A stretch of DNA of 64,000 nucleotides, from the NCBI GenBank assembly GCA_036785325.1, contig JAXIVH010000403.1:44317-108316 (forward strand). Direction: 5' to 3'. This DNA comes from Urophycis tenuis (lineage: Eukaryota > Chordata > Actinopteri > Gadiformes > Phycidae). How positions within the stretch are numbered: the stretch's first letter is position 1; the number at the start of each line of letters is the position of its first letter. The notes beneath the pieces are model-generated. The model saw only the letters and a program-made list of their open reading frames with translations, was not told where the DNA came from and ran no database searches. Positions 1 to 16,383 of this stretch are shown here, in pieces. The position numbers and the translations under genes were made by a program.

Positions 1-310
1 GAATCACTTCGATCAGACGGTAAATGATTCGGCTGACACAAGCATGAAAGGGGACACCTTTCACAAAGAAATGCATAAATCAAGGTCCGATTCCACCACG
101 CTTCATTGTTCTGTTTGACTTGAATCGCTGATGACCGCTGATCATTTGAAAATCATCCTCCCTTGTGTTGTCAGTTTCTCCCGAGACTGTACAGAGGGAA
201 GTGCATAACATTTTTTTTAACATGTGATTTGTATATTTCATTATGTGATTTTAATTTGTTCTGTCTGTACAGTGACCTGAAAGGCACTTTTAAATAAAAT
301 GTATTATTAA
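1..310 (+). other. Probable 3' UTR end of an upstream plus-strand gene
   Basis: AT-rich non-coding DNA with no convincing open frame, ending in an AATAAA signal at 293-298. In human 20p, MGME1 is followed tail-to-tail by OVOL2. Here mgme1 is on the minus strand, so a plus-strand 3' end at this position would fit ovol2. The gene identity rests on synteny alone because no coding sequence is visible. Confidence 0.3.
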
Positions 311-340
311 CATCCATCCTCTTAAAAAAACAACAACTAA

Positions 341-562
341 CCTCGTGCTCTTATTTGTTGTTTGTCTCAGCACTTAGTCAGAGATGTATACTAGCAATGG
401 TCAACTTAGCAATTGAAATGCTCGAAACTTGTTCTGGTGACTTTCTTACTGTATTAGCAACAATGAAATGTTTCACCTTATGTATGCTTGTTTCACAAAT
501 GTTTCACCTTAATGTACTCTTTGTAAATCGCTTTGGATAAAAGCGTCTATTAAATATTAATG
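341..562 (+). mobile_element. LINE/SINE 3' tail fragment (family B)
   Basis: Carries the shared tail seen at five other places in the window: the ACTAGCAATGGT segment, CTTGAAACTTGTTCTGGTGA-like sequence, and the terminal CTTTGGATAAAAGCGTCT. This copy has an internal duplication of the TTTCACCTTA segment near 470-510. The copy at 31964-32665 shows that this tail lies directly after a LINE reverse-transcriptase C-terminus, so this is either a strongly 5'-truncated LINE or a SINE sharing that tail. Confidence 0.75.
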
Positions 563-753
563 AAATCAGTATTTGAACTTGAAGGGTGATCATGAGGCTG
601 TGTGGAGAATTCCACAAAATAACATCTTATGTCAGTAATTAATGCCAAAGCTATAATGCCATTCACAGCATGAAATATTGAGATAATCCAGTTTCAGATT
701 TGAAATTAATTTGTAAACCACTGACATTGTAAACTTTTGATTTTATAAAACTT

Positions 754-759
754 TTTATT
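754..759 (-). terminator. Candidate mgme1 polyadenylation signal
   Basis: AATAAA on the minus strand, about 105 bases beyond the mgme1 stop codon at 863-865. Position and strand fit the 3' end of mgme1. Confidence 0.5.
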
Positions 760-862
760 CACAAATATATATATATAAAAAAAATCTGCTCATGAATAAA
801 AGGCAACTCTCAGCAAATAGCCACGTGGTTTGTCTGGTCGATTCTAAAAAGGTTGCCTTCAC

Positions 863-2221
863 TCATTTCTGCTCTACAAAGTCCTCCAAGCGAAGCAACC
901 ACTTTTGCCAGAATTTCAAAAGCTGGTTTGAGTCAAGCTGATGGACATGTGCAGGAGAGCCATCCTTGTAGGCCACAACAATAAGACCATTTTCCACCTG
1001 TTCCAGGAGAAAGACAATAGGTAGTTTGGGAAATTGGCACATTTTAGCAATACAAATGTATGTAAAAAAGACTTAATTATCGAAATGCATATACCTGGTA
1101 ATTGTAGTTGTCATCGTTATTCAAAGCCCCAGCATAGGCTGCCACCTGCAGAGGGTTATCATACGTGTTGCTGAGAAACGGCTTGGGTCTCTCTGATGTC
1201 TTCCATTCAATCACACACAGCACACCCCTAAGATTAAACACAATCACCAAATTACAAAACAGGAGAACATGAGTACAAACAAGAGTATCCATACATTTTG
1301 GCACAACCAAATATTCTGCTGTTTGAAATATAAGACGTACCTGTAGCGGGCCACACAATCCACAATGCCCAGATAGTTAAGAGCCCCATGCCGGACGGTG
1401 CTCTCGATTGCCCTCAATCCACTGACGTCTTCCAGGATGTGAGAGATGCTCTGCACAAACCCTTCCACTTCCCCTAATGCATCTGTAGGATCTGTGTCCT
1501 TTGCGGTTTCCTCAGCAGTGAGAATATCCTCCACAGCATTATGGAAAAGCTTGCCATATCTAAACAAAGCTAAAATTAAAACAGTACAAAAGATCAGGGA
1601 TTTTAAATCCCCAAGTTCACATACATGTTGAGGATCCCACACATTTAAACTAATAGTATGTTAAGCAGGCCCGGAAATAAACGTACATTCACTGTATTCT
1701 TTAAAACCTTCCTCTCCCAGGTCTGCAATCATCCTCTTCTTCCATCGCTCCAAATAGAACAGCTGCTCCGGCGACAGAGTCTTCTGGAGGATGCGGGTAA
1801 CACTCGGGACCAGAGACCGACCTGCACCCCGTTCTAGTGAAATCCGGGTCGGGGGTCCGGAGTTCCCCTCGAAAGCATCGACTCTGTCACAGTTCAACAG
1901 TGGCCACGTCAGTTTAGGCTCTCTCGTCTCGGGTCTTTTAGCTTGTATCTGCGACATGACAACAGGTCCGTATATGTGTTCGTTTTCCACTTCAAGTGTC
2001 TCGGGAGTTTGGGAACTGACCCTTGATTTGACTAATGATTTAACCAGAGAAGAGTAGCGCCCACTGTCCACCAGACCGTACGGGCTGCTCCTCTTGGGAG
2101 CCGAACTGTTGATGGAAGCGGAGAAGCTCCGAGAACGGTGAACAGACTGAGGGATTCGTCTAGATGCGAATCCGGTAGGTGTCAAATTCCTACCGAATCT
2201 CAGCAATTGGTAACCGTACAT
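863..2221 (-). CDS. mgme1: Mitochondrial genome maintenance exonuclease 1
   Basis: MGME1 is a mitochondrial single-strand DNA exonuclease of the PD-(D/E)XK class that trims flaps during mtDNA replication. Coding exons on the minus strand are 1687-2221, 1341-1569, 1095-1227 and 863-997; all junctions are GT-AG and phases agree, giving 343 residues (human 344). The basic, Ser/Arg-rich N-terminus fits a mitochondrial targeting peptide. The conserved VPSVTRILQKT block precedes the nuclease core, where D249, E262 and K264 (in IEWKTSE) match the human D238/D251/K253 triad in spacing. The second acid is Glu instead of Asp. The C-terminus (GLIVVAYKDGSPAH) is conserved. An in-frame ATG 21 bases upstream (2240-2242) is an alternative start; I chose the later one because it gives the family length. 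It lies head-to-head with snx5, as in human. Confidence 0.93.
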
Positions 2222-2242
2222 GTGTGCGGTTTGAGTCGACAT

Positions 2243-3299
2243 TTCACACTTGAAGGAGTCACACAAATCACGCTGTGGTCTGGAGACGTAGATCCATGTT
2301 ACAAGTGCATTTCCTGAAAGACGCGCGTTTTGCACTTTCAGTGGTTTCAAGAGCTGGGTAATGTAGGAATTACATTGAAGTGTGAACCTACAACGAGACC
2401 AGCGGAATTGCAAGATTAAACTACATTCATAGTTTTACCCATAATGCAGATCGCATTGTTACATTTAAACGCTCTCGTGTGGCATGTCTCTCCAATACAC
2501 ACTTAACGATATAGCACAACAACAAAGATACATAAAATATATCTCACTATAAGCCATGCAATAAAATATGAAAAAGGTATTCTGATGTTCGAGATTATCT
2601 CGAGCATTATCTCGATTTAAGTAGTGTGCATCTAGCGTACCGCGACACACACACGTTAAGTGAAATGAGTGGCGCTGTGTGTAAACCATAGACGCAGCAT
2701 TGACTGCTTTGACCCGTTGCTGCGATTATACGTCAAGGGGGCCGCCATATTTGAGAGGTCATCACCGAACTGTAAACGAATCTAATTCAACGGTGGAGTA
2801 GTTTTTTTCTGAGGCACTATAACGTCAACATTTCTCAACCAATTTTTATTAGTCGTTTTTTATATCATATATACAATTATATATTTTTTTCTATGTATAT
2901 TTATTTTACTCCATGTAGATCATAAACCCCTAAACAATCACATCGGCAGATAAATAAACGTTATAGTGCTTTTAATCCACAAAGACCGCAGTTGACCCAT
3001 TTACTTGCATTTGTTTCCAGCCCAGTGCTTGCCTCTCTAATATGGCGGCGACGTTGACGTGCTACCCAAAGGCCAACGCGGCGTCTATGTCGTAAAACCA
3101 ATAACAGTTTCCTCTGGCAGATATTTTTCTTGGGCGGGATTTACGCTGTCATCAGAAAAAAACATCTGACAGCCTGTCAGCTAGCTAACTGCCTGCCTGG
3201 CTAGCTAGACAATTCCGCAATCGTACATTGTTTTGTACTCTAAACTTATTCTTCACCACTTGGAACGGCAGCAGAGCGGGTTGTCAGTGCACCGTCACC
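2243..3299. promoter_or_regulatory. Shared mgme1/snx5 bidirectional promoter region
   Basis: About 1.06 kb separates the two divergent start codons. It contains two oppositely oriented GCCGCCATATT-type motifs (2741-2751 and, inverted, 3040-3050), which resemble YY1 sites common in housekeeping promoters. These motifs sit inside the inverted-repeat element described separately. No TATA box is evident for either gene. Confidence 0.6.
2687..3091. repeat. Inverted-repeat (MITE-like) element in the mgme1/snx5 promoter
   Basis: The outer roughly 70 bases on each side are imperfect reverse complements. Both begin CATAGACGC-GC-TTG and both end in CCGCCATATT-AGAGAGG when read inward. The interior is AT-rich. 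Target-site duplications are not clear. It could be a non-autonomous DNA transposon or a palindromic promoter duplication. Confidence 0.5.
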
Positions 3300-8740
<5,441 letters not shown>

Positions 8741-9484
8741 TGTGCCGACATTCTCGTCTCTCCATCCCCGCACCCAAGGACTAGGCAAAGGGAATCCTGA
8801 CATCCCGAGGTCCTTTTACCTGCCCCCCCCCCCCCCCTCTCCCAGGGGTTAGATGCAGTGTGTAAACCTGCACCACTGCACAAGTGTCTTGTTCGCAGTA
8901 TGTCGCCATGTTTACAAATTAATTTTCCCTATTAACCCTATTCCCGGCACAATCCATGGAGTCCCTGCTTTGTGTGATTGCCTATATGGTTTTGGTTTTC
9001 CTATACGGTCTTCCTTATGGTTTTCCTATATGGTCTTCAAGATTGGTTTGCCATCATGTCTATTGATGGGAGGGCTGTTTTGTTGTGTTTCTTTTTGATA
9101 ATATAAATTCTCATCTGTTATTTTTCGAGGGTTCGTGCCAGTGGGGATAATTTTGCCTAGCTTTGTGATCATTTCTTGCCTATGACGTGGCTCTAGATTC
9201 TAACCTTTCCTATCCTTCCCTTGAACTCACGTCAACATAGTAGTGTAGTTTAAAGACTCCTCCTTCAGCGATACCCTTGAATGAGGGAAGAAATGCTTAA
9301 AGTGAAAGATTTCTTTATTTCGGGTCACTGCCATACCTGTTGTTTCTTTTTTGTACTTGTGCACGTACCTTTTGAGCTCAGAGTTTTTTCAAATCAACCT
9401 GTTTTACACATGGTTGACCTCTCAATATACTGCAAGTGACAGGAGGGAAACAAGAGCCCGGGGGGGGGGGGGGGGGGGGGGGGG

Positions 9485-9519
<35 letters not shown>

Positions 9520-10375
9520 TCCTCGTTTTCTGCATTGTTAAACATTGAGATAAGTGTGCAATGACGCACATTAACTCAACCACTAGTGAAGTGCTCTGAA
9601 TTTGGAAGAAAAAAAGAGTGATCGTCTTGTGTTCAAAAATAACTGCGCTCTGCCTCTGGAATGCGCACTTGGTCTGTCCTTGCATTCCTCTTGACCCAAT
9701 GCCACACAATGGCCACAACGCCACCAGAACCGCTGGACTGATGCACTGCATATCTGGGATCAGTCTGTAACCACGTGGGCCACTGGATGGCGTTTACCCC
9801 CCCCCCCCCCCCCCTGCAGTAGCAATAGACAAGGGTCAGCAAAGAACAACAATACACTAATGTAGTGGTGAGGTCTGTCACACTCTCCACCCTTCTTGTG
9901 GGTGGAGAGTTTTATAGACCTGTCCTTATTTTTTTCATTTATATTTCTGAACAGCCAGAGCAAACCAGCGGCATTTTGTTGGTTTGTTTCCCTACGCTTT
10001 GTCAGCATTTACCAGCACCCTCCATTTTTAGTGAGTACTTATGCACTTAATTCCTGCCATTATATCCTTGTATACACGGACAATGTGCTTTTATCCTCTT
10101 GTGCCACAAGTTCTTTATTTTTCTAGAGTCCAGAAAAGTTTCATCTTACGAAGCAAGAGCAAATTGTTGTCATAACAATATATTTGGATACAAATTATAC
10201 ATATATACAAGTACAACAATCTACAAATCACCATGTGTCAAAATGGTTTGGTTAAATTTTGATAATGTATTTCTTATGGATTCCAGCAGTGATGATGACT
10301 TTACGTACAGTTTTCATAGAGGCCATTTTTTTGTATTTGTAATTATGGCTTTAAATAAAGTACTTTTCCCATATT
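8741..10375 (+). other. Probable snx5 3' UTR
   Basis: Non-coding sequence after the snx5 stop. It contains C-runs at about 8824-8837 and 9797-9814, a G28 tract plus (AG)n at 9460-9516, and a canonical AATAAA at 10354-10359, the likely main polyadenylation signal. A second AATAAA lies near 10575. Confidence 0.6.
9460..9516 (+). repeat. Poly(G)28 followed by (AG)n
   Basis: A run of 28 G at 9460-9487 is followed directly by about 14 AG units. It lies in the likely snx5 3' UTR and could form a G-quadruplex in the RNA. Confidence 0.95.
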
Positions 10376-11699
10376 TGCTCTGTACTAATCTGCTTTTATC
10401 TTGGCCTGTTGAACTGCGTCATGTTTTCACCCTCTCACTACTCTGGAATGCATAGCATTTTTAGTTGATCGCCGTGGTTATAAACTCTACATGGCCATTA
10501 TCATTACACGCGCCTCTAGCTGGAAAGATCAGTACCCTGCCCACCACAAGGTGGTGCTGCGACTTCTACTTCAAATAAAATCATGTTTAATCGTTCTGTA
10601 CATCGTGTGCCATTATGCATGTTCATGGTTAAGTCTACAAAATGTTAAATCAATTTGTGGAAACATTTCCAGGTATGACACAATCTGGTATTAAACTGTA
10701 GCCTTGGAGGAAATACCCAAATGCTCTTGGGAATCCACCACCAAAATGACTCCAACATATTAAGTCAGCAACCGTCAGCAACCAATCCTAAACAATGTCA
10801 GCATTGAATCAATAGGCCAATCTTTAGCACATATTTAACCACAAACCGGTCGCATCCACAGTCCTGGAACATTTAATTATGTGGCGCAGGTAGAAGACTG
10901 AAGATATTATTCACACAAAGGTTAGTGGTGCACATTTTGTGGAGTTTGTCAATATTGACATCTCCTGTACTGTCACTCTGACCTTCCAGACAGTGCACCA
11001 ATGAGAGTGTGCCACATCACTCATGCCTCCACATAAGTACACACACCATATCTTTCCTTCTATAACTGAGCCAGGTGGCATAGAACATTTCCCTGTGAAG
11101 AAATGTTTTATATCTAAGCTTGAAATTCAACAGGTAAATCATGGGTATGCTTATACTCACACCAGAGGAGGAATTCAGATGTAGGAGCACACGTTATGAA
11201 ACTGAAATCAACTGTCAGTAGAGCATTCATTTAAAGTGTTTTGGCCTGCTGGATTTGATTCTTCATGGCTGTATTTCACTATATCTATCGCTTACCACAA
11301 ACCATCCATTCCCCACCACAGGTTTTAGTTTAATTTGTAGTTTCTTTGAAACACATAATCTAATCTAATTGTGTTTCAGTGTTTTACTTCTATCAAAAAG
11401 CCTTCCAATTATTTTCTATTTACAAGTTGCTTACATTGTCTCTTGCTATTTTGTTTAATTTACTTAGGCCACTGGTCACCTAAACATCTTTTTCTATTCA
11501 GGAAATTTGAGGGATTTTGAATGTGTAATTAATCAATTAATATATCATTGAGGACATCAGTAAATAGAATAGAAATGTATTGTGATTATTTTGTGAATAT
11601 AGATGGAAAATAGTTTCATACGCGTCCATTCTGCGTCTATAAAACGCAGAATGGACACACTTGAATATATTTGAGGTGACTGAGCCTAATGTCATCCTT
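10376..11699. other. Intergenic AT-rich DNA, no gene seen
   Basis: No open frame or splice-linked exon is recognisable. A 13-bp perfect stem (GTCCATTCTGCGT, 11624-11636) pairs with 11644-11656 across a 7-base loop. Confidence 0.6.
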
Positions 11700-11707
11700 T
11701 AGCTGCA

Positions 11708-11740
11708 GGTGATAATAATAATATTAATAATAATATTATT

Positions 11741-11785
<45 letters not shown>
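11708..11785. repeat. (ATT)n/(AAT)n tail of the family A LINE
   Basis: Trinucleotide AAT/ATT repeat lying exactly at the 3' end of the minus-strand LINE. It is therefore best read as its terminal microsatellite tail. Confidence 0.85.
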
Positions 11786-11786
<1 letters not shown>

Positions 11787-11875
11787 CATTTTATTTAAAG
11801 TTGCCTTTCAAAGCACTCAAGGACGGACGCCTTACAGACAAGTTAAACAAAAAAACAAGTAACAAGTAACAGTGG

Positions 11876-11915
11876 CTTATTCCGAGTGGCATACTAGTAT
11901 GCCACTCGGAATAAG
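11876..11915. repeat. Perfect 40-bp palindrome
   Basis: The 20-base arm CTTATTCCGAGTGGCATACT is followed without a spacer by its exact reverse complement. It lies at the C-terminal end of the family A LINE reading frame, where the segment encoding FRVAY has been duplicated in inverted orientation. Confidence 0.97.
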
Positions 11916-12436
11916 TGTGTTTTTATGCGTGATTTAAAGGTGACAGAGTCAGAAGTAGGAATGTCTGGTGGGAGAGAGTTTCATAGGCGGAGGTCAGATC
12001 GGCTAAAAGCTCTTGACCCCATGGAGGATAGGTTGGCAGATGGAGCTGAGAGCTGGATGGCAGAAGAGGATCAGAAGAACCTCAGTTTTGTCGCTGTTGA
12101 GTTTGAGGAATTCGAATGAGAACCATGATTTCATTTCCATTAGGCAGACGGACAGAGCTTTGGGTGGTAGAGTGGCAGTGGGCTTAGTAGAAAGGTAGCG
12201 CTGGGTATCGTCAGCATAACAGTGGAATTGAATGTCAAATTTCCTAAGAATGTAGCCGAGGCAGAAAATAAATAATGAACAGGAGGGGGCCAAGGACAGA
12301 GCCCTGGGGAACACCACTGGAGACTGGGGGGGTGCCAGATCTCAAGTTCTTGAGTATCACGAAGGTATCACACTGTGTAACTGTAAGTGAGGTGGTAAAG
12401 CATCCTGTGGTTTCAGAATATTATTGATAGTTGAGA

Positions 12437-12925
12437 ATAGTGCCTCAGCTGGTCGACTGGTACCTCCATCACTAAAAGGAGGAAAATGGAAAATGAGTTG
12501 GATGGCAGAATCTCAACTCTTCTCCGTTTTGGCACCACAGTGGTGGAACGAGCTCCCTGCCAATGTCAGGACTGCAGAGTCCCTCCCCATCTTCCGGAAG
12601 AGACTCAAGACCCACTTGATCAGAGTTCACTTGAACCCTGCATAACCCTACCCTCATGCTCTTATTTGTTGTACATCTTGGCACTTTAATCACTCTTTGT
12701 AACTTGGTACTTTAAGTCGTTCTTTGTAACTTCGCACCTAGGCAGAGATGTTGTATACTAGCAATGGTTAACCTAGCAATTGAAATGCTTGAAACTTGTT
12801 CTGGTGACTATCTTACAGTATTAGCGGCAATGAAATGTTTCACCTTCTCATGACAAATGTACTCTTTGTAAGTTGCTTTGGATAAAAGCGTCTGCTAAAT
12901 GCCCTAAATGTACATGTAAATGGTC
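12437..12925 (+). mobile_element. LINE 3' end (family B) nested in the family A LINE
   Basis: The plus-strand frame encodes the last part of a LINE ORF2 (SAGRLVPPSLKGG, APQWWNELPANVRTAESLP, FRKRLKTHLIRVHLNPA), stops at the TAA after NPA, then continues into the family B tail with CTTTGGATAAAAGCGTCTGC and AAATGTA-type terminal units. It splits the minus-strand LINE frame, whose two halves resume on either side. Confidence 0.85.
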
Positions 12926-13339
12926 TTCCAATGGGAAGACCATTTAAGCCATCTTGATTGAGTTTGAGTAGTATGAGGTTTAGCTGAGGAAAGGGCATCC
13001 TAGTATTGGAGTAATTGGTTTTGGTACATTTCCTTATGAACTGCGAGGCCAGATTTTACATAAAGGCGCCCCAGGCGACGGCCTTTAGTTTTGAGCTGGT
13101 GTAGTGCTGGTGTACACCAAGGGGCAGAGTAGGTAAAAGAAACAGACCTAGTTTTCAGAGGTGCAAGAGTATTTAGCAGGCCATGGAGTCCATCAATCAA
13201 AAATCGCTATTTTTATGGCCTCTTATCTTTTCTCCCCTTCTCCATTTATTGTTTTGTTTTAAAAACAATAATCAAATGATATCAAATAATCAATAATCAA
13301 ATCAAATTATGCAATTTCCCTCAGGGATTATTAAAGTAC

Positions 13340-13374
<35 letters not shown>

Positions 13375-13659
13375 AAATGCACTATTACTGTGGCAGCTAC
13401 TACAATCTCGTCATGTCTTGGATGTGATGACAATAAATACTTCTTGAATCATTGTAGTGAGAAAACAGTTCCTCTGTGGTCGATAAATTGATCTGCTAGG
13501 AAAGGCATCAATTCCATTAGAGAGGGCCAGCAGGTCAATGCTCTTAATATTTCTTGATGTTTGATGTGACACAATCGTTGGACGGAGGTGTGGCTGGGTA
13601 TGAAAACTTGAACGCATTACCTCTTTTTCCATCGATTCACCCAATTCTACATACTAACA

Positions 13660-14375
13660 GAGGTGTATAGTAACTAAGTAGATGTACTTCATTACATTAC
13701 TTGAATATTTTTTTGAGGATTTGTACTTTACTTGAGTTTTTTTTTAATCATGACTTTTACTTTTACTTCACTACATTTAAAAGTTAAAAAATATACTTTT
13801 ACTTTATTACTTTGACATTTGCCACCTCGTTACTCGTTCCAAATTAAAATAGTCAAATAATTATCTGGAATGTGCGGGTCCGAGAGGACGAGAAGAACCA
13901 CGTACAGTACTCGCTTTTCCACTTGAACCAGAAATTTTGTTTGTGTGGTGTTACTGTGCCTCAGCTCATGAGGATTCCCCCAACATAGTTAAAAAGTGAA
14001 AAAAGTGGTTCTTACGTTAAATGTTAAAGACATTGTTTATTTTTTGAGTGGTATTCTATACAACATTTCATTCACCTGAAAAAGTGAAATAACAAACAAG
14101 GGGAGAATCATTTGTTTGATTAATTTGAGTTGTTTTGCTTCTTTTCATGCGTACTATTAAATACTTGTACTTTTACTTTTGATACTTGAGTATATTTTTT
14201 CACAAGATACTTTTGATACTTAAGTACATTTAATATGAGCTACTTTAAGACTTTTACTTAAGTAATTTTCCTTTAGGTGACTTTGACTTTTACCAAAGTC
14301 ATTTTCAGTTATGGTACTTATACTTTTACTTAGTTATTTTTTTCAAGTACTTTATACACTAACTGCCTACCGACA
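13660..14375. mobile_element. hAT-like non-autonomous DNA element
   Basis: AT-rich block with many TACTTTTACTT-type units. The left end AGAGGTGTATAGTAACTA and the reverse complement of the right end (AGTTAGTGTATAAAGTACTT) form imperfect terminal inverted repeats. It has no transposase. Such elements are common in fish genomes; the exact ends and target duplication are uncertain. Confidence 0.55.
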
Positions 14376-14644
14376 TACCTACACAAATAGCAACATAGCT
14401 AGCCCCCTGCCTGCCTGCCTACCTGCACTCTTTATAACACAAATACTTTAAAACACTGTACATTTCTTAACTGTATTTCATATCGTATTAGGTCCAGCCA
14501 TTTTGAACTGTGTTGATTGTTATTGTCATGCACCAACCACCAAGTCAAATTCCTTGTACGTGCAAACCTACTTGGCAATAAACCTCTCTCTGACGTCTGA
14601 CTTCTGACTTTCTTCTTTTGAGATTGAGTTGGACATGCCATCGG

Positions 14645-14760
14645 GACTACAACTCCCGGCGGCGCTCCCCTTTTAGTGACGCGGCGCTCCTCCTTAGTGA
14701 CGCGGCGCTCCTCTTTGGTGACGCGGCCCAGGTTCAGCCAATCGGGTGCTTTGGTGGAAT
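14645..14760 (+). promoter_or_regulatory. rrbp1 promoter
   Basis: CpG-rich segment upstream of an untranslated exon. It contains ACTACAACTCCC (14647-14658), resembling the ZNF143/STAF motif, and a CCAAT box within CAGCCAATCGG (about 14735-14745). Three direct 21-22 bp units each carry TGACGCGG, at 14677-14684, 14698-14705 and 14719-14726. TGACGCGG is one base from the ATF6/XBP1-type TGACGTGG and resembles a CRE half-site. No TATA box is present. Confidence 0.65.
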
Positions 14761-14980
14761 GATGGTCGCTATGTAGGGCACGGGGCCAACACGTCTAGCC
14801 AGCTCGAAGTGCCACGACTTCACAGTGCACAGATTCCCATCTGGACTGAGGCAGAGACCAGGGAAAAAGACAAGTTACAGAAGGAAATAGTCAGCGGAAA
14901 AAAACTGTGGAAAAACCAGGACTTTCCGTCCCATTTCCATTCATTCCAAAGCAAAACGCTTAGCTTGCTTTCTCGGAGAG
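14761..14980 (+). other. Probable untranslated first exon of rrbp1
   Basis: Purine-rich sequence ends at a strong donor (CGGAGAG followed by GTAAGTGTGG, intron starting at 14981). The matching acceptor TTGCCAG ends at 16366, 17 bases before the rrbp1 ATG. The transcription start is not determined. Confidence 0.6.
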
Positions 14981-16383
14981 GTAAGTGTGGAAATTATGAA
15001 ATTTTTTTAAAGAGTTAGCTAACAAAAGCTAGCTTGCTAAGCCATCTCCTGCTAATTACCAAGCTACTTATTAAAAAGGTAATAAAGTGAGAAATGTATG
15101 AGTTTTAGATGAGCGCTTGACAGTATGATTAGTTTAGCGAGTCGTTTTGCAGACCGCTTTTTGTCCCATTGTGTGCATGATGATGACGACCAAGTTCATT
15201 GAAACAAGTTGGTGTTAGCCATTGAGACTTGATGCTCCAATCTGGACTTAATGAGTATTTATCTACGTGTCTTCAAGTGCTACCTCCCTCCGAGTGTATG
15301 GTCGTTTGTTTGATTTACCTGTTCGACTGTATGCCGTCCTGTTGTAATTCAGTTCATGGAATGTGTCTTGCCAAATGTTGGAGGATGAGAGGGAAATAAA
15401 GATATGGTAGATGAATCTAATGAGCTTTAATTCATTGCTGAAGCCACACGGATGTGAAAACGTCACATCATAACGAATTGGCTCCCTGTGGATGCAGGGA
15501 TTGACTGATGCATGGACATGAATGGGGAGACCTATGCTGACGATTATATAACAAACGTAGACTCAGCCATTTTACACCCCCTGGAGGTCCAGACGTTGAC
15601 TGAATCACTTTGATTTGGTTGAAGTCTTTTTAAGTAGTTGTTTTTTTCAGTTGTAGGCTTATTAATTTCAAGACTGTCAAACTTGTGGTTTAGATGATGT
15701 GGCTTAGATGATAAGATTTCATTAAAAAAAAAAAAAAACATCAAGCCAAAAAATCGATGCAGGGCCTTACACATTACTAAGTATCTCTAACATGAACTTG
15801 CTGAAATAAAAAGGACATACTGAAATGCTACCACTCATTTTTGTTGTTTGTATAAGTAGTTGTATTTATACGCGTGACAAGTCCCCTGAGGCTAGGCCTA
15901 CGTGTTCATGCCAAAAAATGTCTAATGTCACCACCAACCAGCCTGTGTCCTGTACCTAGAAAGTACATAAGGAAAGTACATGGGTCTTAAACAGTGGGAA
16001 GGATTTTCTGTTCCCGTTCGTGTTCTATACTCATGATGTAAGCCTAACAGCAGCCTCTTGAGGCCAGTGGGCTGAACTACTCCCGGACTTTAGCGTCTTC
16101 ACCGTGTAATCATACTCGTCGATCTCATTGCACTGTCGGTTTCGTTTCAGCTCGGTAGGACACTATTTCCTTATTGTAAGATCAGCTGTTTACAGGCGCT
16201 TACTTCTCGGTACCTGTGTTCAGGTTTTGTTTTGATATTTAACACTTTAGCGGTACTTTTACACTACATTTGTCCCTTGTTCTTTTACGCATTAGACACC
16301 AAAAGAAAGTTTAGTGTGCTAACTTTTCAATGTTGGGTAATTTTAACAGTGCGTTTCTGTTGCCAGGAAATTACATCTGAAGC

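Larger units (their letters stand above)
11700..13205 (-). mobile_element. LINE retrotransposon fragment (family A, L2/Rex-like), interrupted
   Basis: Reading on the minus strand: an endonuclease-RT linker segment at about 13200-12930 (SAPWCTPALHQLKTKGRRL); reverse-transcriptase blocks from about 12436 to 12003, including a VPQG-like turn and the catalytic FHCYADDTQ motif; a C-terminal NSLPP...FKSRIKTHLFRVAY segment near 11990-11900; and a 3' UTR ending in TTTAAATAAAATGCATT plus an (ATT)n tail at 11708-11785. Frameshifts, stops and a missing stretch between the RT and C-terminus show it is dead. A plus-strand LINE end (12437-12925) is inserted in it. Confidence 0.85.

Noticed and set aside
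12003..13200. 5'-inversion (twin priming) of a single LINE as an alternative to nesting
   Set aside because: Minus-strand LINE frame is found on both sides of the plus-strand segment, and the two parts end in different tails ((ATT)n versus AAATGTA units), so two elements are more likely.
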